Below are positions 61,201 to 64,000 of a DNA stretch of 64,000 nt, piece after piece. The position numbers were made by a program, and so were the translations under genes. Positions within the stretch are counted from its first letter, which is position 1. Each line of letters opens with the position of its first letter. Origin of the DNA: Rhytidiadelphus loreus (lineage: Eukaryota; Streptophyta; Bryopsida; Hypnales; Hylocomiaceae); the NCBI GenBank assembly GCA_947034895.1, contig OX344765.1, forward strand, positions 12,157,001-12,221,000, in the 5' to 3' direction. Under the pieces are notes generated by a model, which had not been told where the DNA came from, did no database searches, and saw only the letters and a list, made by a program, of their open reading frames with translations.

Positions 61201-63668
61201 CTCATAGGTTAGTTGTATGAGACAAATTGTGCCCTTCAATTTTTGTTTGTAAGATTGTTTCTACAGAAACTTTTTGGCAGTATACGTCTTTCTGGATTCT
61301 ACAAAATCAATGTCGATACCTTGATTCCTGCGGTTTCAATTCTGATGGAATAAAGGTGTAAAGTTAGGAAAGCTAGTGCCCGTTGAACCTTTCCAGAAGT
61401 GATTGAAATTCATCATTTTTTACTAGTATTGTTGCTTTCTATTGAACTTTTAGTGCAACTGGGCAGTGTGACTGCACAGCCATAGTCCAACAATGGTGTC
61501 CCTGTGTCTCGGACTGAATCAGCTTGTAGCCTTAGTATTGGTAGATCCTTCATCTGGATTTGGTATTGCTGTTGTATGCATGGATAGACTGATGCGGGGA
61601 GGCGTCGTTAGAGGCTTGTCTAACTTATTTTTAACATATGGACTTGCTTCTTTTTCAGATAACGATTATGTGCCGAGATTTATCAGTCTGACGTTTTCGC
61701 TTTCGGTATTACAGGTTTTTGGAGAATTCCAGATTTGGCTTGCAGCTGAAAACGGCATGTATTTGCGTCGTACCAGTGGAGAATGGACCCCTACAATGGA
61801 GCATCTGAATATGGACTGGAAAGAAAGCGTCCAGGTAGAAGTTATAGCGAATCTGTTTTTTGAATTTAATAAAGACTCGCGTGGCAAGTGATTCTTCTGT
61901 TGTCATAAATTGTACCACTTGTTGAGGCTTGTTTCTGCCAAGAAGGAACGAACGTATTGCTCAATCCTTACTTTCATTTGATGAGTTTTGATGTGGGTTA
62001 TCTTCTATCAAATTTGTTGATATTTAGTTTTGTTTGGTTGTTTCTATAGCTTGTATTTGATTACTTCAGCGCCAGAACGCCACGATCTTATGTGGAGAAA
62101 CGAGAGACGTCTATGGTTTGGAACTACAAGTATGCCGGTACGTTACATTGAATGATCTTTCTGCTATCAGATTCTTTGCTAATGCGTGAGTTGTTGGCAT
62201 TTTCATGTCAAGACTACCTTCACCCGAAGGGCTCCACATAATTGTGTTACAGATAGCTGCGACATATTTAATTTGATTGGCAACTGACTGTAGATTTGGA
62301 GTTTGGAAGAGTCCAAGCTCGGAATATGCTTCAGCATTTGTGGACGGGACCCATCTCTAATGCGGCTGTGGATGTTGTTCAAGGTCTCAAATCAGTTGAG
62401 GTTCGTCCTATTGGTGTTTCCAAGGTACGCTCTTTTTCCTGGTTGAGGGTTTTTGTGTTCAGTTTGTATTCATTGGTCACTCAATCTGTAACCCTGGTGA
62501 ATTTTTTCGTTTTAGCAAGCAGACAAGAACCTTAATTGAAAGTGCTTGTTGTAAATGATTTACTTCAACCGTTTATTTGTGGTACATATGTGCTCAAATT
62601 GTATAAGGTATGCGTCTTCTTGGCGGAGTGATGATTCATTACACGTTTATGAATCATGTGCAAGACATGGAAGTAGAAAATTGAGAAAAAGAATCATGTA
62701 ATCAGCACTTCAGTTTTGTAACACTATTGGTTTTAAAATACGGTCGATTTTTTGCAAGTACTTTGCCTATTTGGATGCGCTGCTTGGAAATTTTCTAACC
62801 TCTTTGAACCTTAATAAATAGTAGAGGTCTGCCAGATAGTGCTTTCGACTTCTGTAAGCTTCGCTTGTCATTGTAAATTTTTTTGTTGAGTCTCACGACG
62901 TGTCTTATCTTGAATCTTGGTAGCTGTGGTAGGTTTTGACTGTGGTTTCGATAGTTAGATGCAATATTTGCACCTTTCTGTATGCACGAGTTTGCTTACG
63001 TTTTGCATGTGATATTTTTAGGGTGCTGCAATTGATCGAATCGTATTTGAAATCCTACACAGCAAGGATTCGGAATGTTGCTTTGACTTTGTTATGTGTC
63101 TTGGCCACTTTCTGAGCAAGGTATTTGCATTTATCAACCCCTTGTGTTAAGGTGAAGCTGTGTACTGTGGATCTTGATTTATCATTTTACTTGGGGCTTA
63201 ACGAAGGTATGGTCTGTTCCATGTCTCCACTGGTTTGACAAATGGAAAAACTTGCAGGATGAGGATGTGTATGCTTACTTCGATCCAGAGCTCTCGTTTG
63301 ACAGAGATCATCCTTGCAGCAATGGGAAGATGGAAAAGGCTCTAGATCGACGGTTGTCTGCAAAATCATGTGATCGTATACTGGCCAAGAACAATAAAAC
63401 AGGCGTGCTCCGAACCAAGACGTACACTCATATTTCACCAGATCGTAATGGCTCTCATCAAAGTCCTCAATCATTACCCAACAGCTTCAAAGACCGCAAG
63501 TACTCTGAAAGAGACATGATGGAAGACTTGGTGAATGTATCACCTGACACATATGTCTCGTGTGCTGTGGGACGTAAACGCTCAGCTGCTCGATATTATT
63601 TGGAGAATGTAAATGAGGTCGTGTCGTTTGTTAAGTCACTTGCCGATGTGTGTATCCCGAGACACTAG
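55272..63668 (+). CDS. TPS1: Class I trehalose-6-phosphate synthase, 18 coding exons
   Basis: Predicted 1003 aa from 55272-55854, 56261-56361, 56899-57102, 57459-57643, 57918-58032, 58213-58314, 58698-58848, 58966-59054, 59462-59510, 59681-59787, 60022-60209, 60572-60689, 61006-61176, 61715-61834, 62050-62137, 62294-62424, 63022-63120 and 63258-63668; phase closes at every join. It makes trehalose-6-phosphate from UDP-glucose and glucose-6-phosphate, the plant sugar-status signal. Seen: RVERLVRERQLRRS (residues 77-90, the regulatory N-terminal motif of plant TPS1), NRLPVS and RWIGWAG, YYNGYCNNVLWPLFHY, HDYHLM (304-309), GVDRLDMIKG (434-443) and SLRDGMNLVSYE (533-544). The C-terminal phosphatase-like domain reads GFNSTIT (665-671) where active phosphatases have DxDGT, so it should be inactive, as in TPS1. 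Unlike Arabidopsis TPS1 (942 aa), about 76 extra residues precede the regulatory motif. Intron 8 has a GC donor. I see no disabling change. Confidence 0.97.
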
Positions 63669-64000
63669 GCATATTAAATTACCATAATACGGCTTACATT
63701 TTTTGGGGTCAGTGTAATTTGCTACAATCGTGTACCCTGTCTAATCTTCCAAATTTCTTAAATTTGTAAAGATTTAACCTACTCTTTCTCTATGACATTG
63801 TGTCGGCTCCAGGCAAAGTAGCTTCCTGTGTATTTGTGTCGTGGCTAATTGGACTCTGTTTGGAGCTCATCATTGATCAGGTGACGAGTGCCGGAGTTTT
63901 CAGTTTACTACGGAATCGTCTCTTGGTAAGTGTTGCACTATTTCCTGAGTTGTCACTACTTTCCATTTTAGTATCTTAAATGCGTAAGGAATTTTTGCCA
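63669..64000 (+). other. TPS1 3' untranslated region and flank
   Basis: Follows the TAG at 63666-63668. Acceptor-like CATTGATCAG near 63879 and donor-like CTTGGTAAGTG near 63924 suggest a possible spliced 3' UTR or the start of further transcribed sequence. The window ends before this can be judged. Confidence 0.35.

Noticed and set aside
1..64000. CRISPR arrays, bacterial operons, rRNA or clear tRNA genes
   Set aside because: None seen. The splicing, gene families and repeats are those of a plant nuclear genome; a tRNA scan would be needed to exclude a tRNA.

Overview
The window is nuclear DNA from a land plant. It contains three intron-rich plant genes separated by tens of kilobases of AT-rich, repeat-laden sequence with no gene I can support. 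The introns are plant-like GT-AG introns, apart from one GC-AG. A plant-type holocarboxylase synthetase, a class I TPS1 and a plant SAP18 are present. A bryophyte, perhaps a moss, is my guess from the low-GC intergenic sequence and the unusual protein N-termini. That is inference and cannot be settled here.

Region by region: (1) 652-4091, minus strand: a complete six-exon SAP18 gene (predicted 157 aa). Its exons are so short that only fragments appear as open frames. (2) 4.1-13.8 kb: promoter side of SAP18, then decayed dispersed repeats, an hAT-like MITE with target-site duplication, and foldbacks. (3) 13867-17918, minus strand: a complete ten-exon biotin protein ligase/holocarboxylase synthetase (HCS1-like, predicted 697 aa). 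Its first exon adds about 374 residues, including a VGK-rich tandem-repeat domain. A 151-codon upstream reading frame ends in TGA directly against the ATG, and a tandemly duplicated 5' flank lies upstream. (4) 19-53 kb: a gene-poor interval with several diverged repeat families, CACTA-like termini, a Stowaway-like element, a 268-bp TIR element, hairpins, minisatellite-like arrays and one small GC-rich island at 31 kb that may hold a first exon. (5) 53.2-53.9 kb, minus strand: a doubtful divergent ORF. (6) 55272-63668, plus strand: a complete 18-coding-exon class I trehalose-6-phosphate synthase (TPS1-like, predicted 1003 aa) preceded by a long leader or promoter region.

The genes do not form a functional cluster. 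SAP18 belongs to the ASAP/PSAP splicing-associated and Sin3-HDAC complexes, HCS1 biotinylates carboxylases in several compartments, and TPS1 makes the sugar signal trehalose-6-phosphate. All exon joins were made by eye from splice consensus, reading phase and remembered family sequence. Reading phase closes exactly across every junction in all three genes.

The most distinctive features are the HCS1 N-terminal VGK-repeat extension together with its TGAATG upstream-ORF arrangement, the long TPS1 N-terminal extension, and the pair of MITEs whose borders are fixed by target-site duplications and, for one copy, a related empty site.
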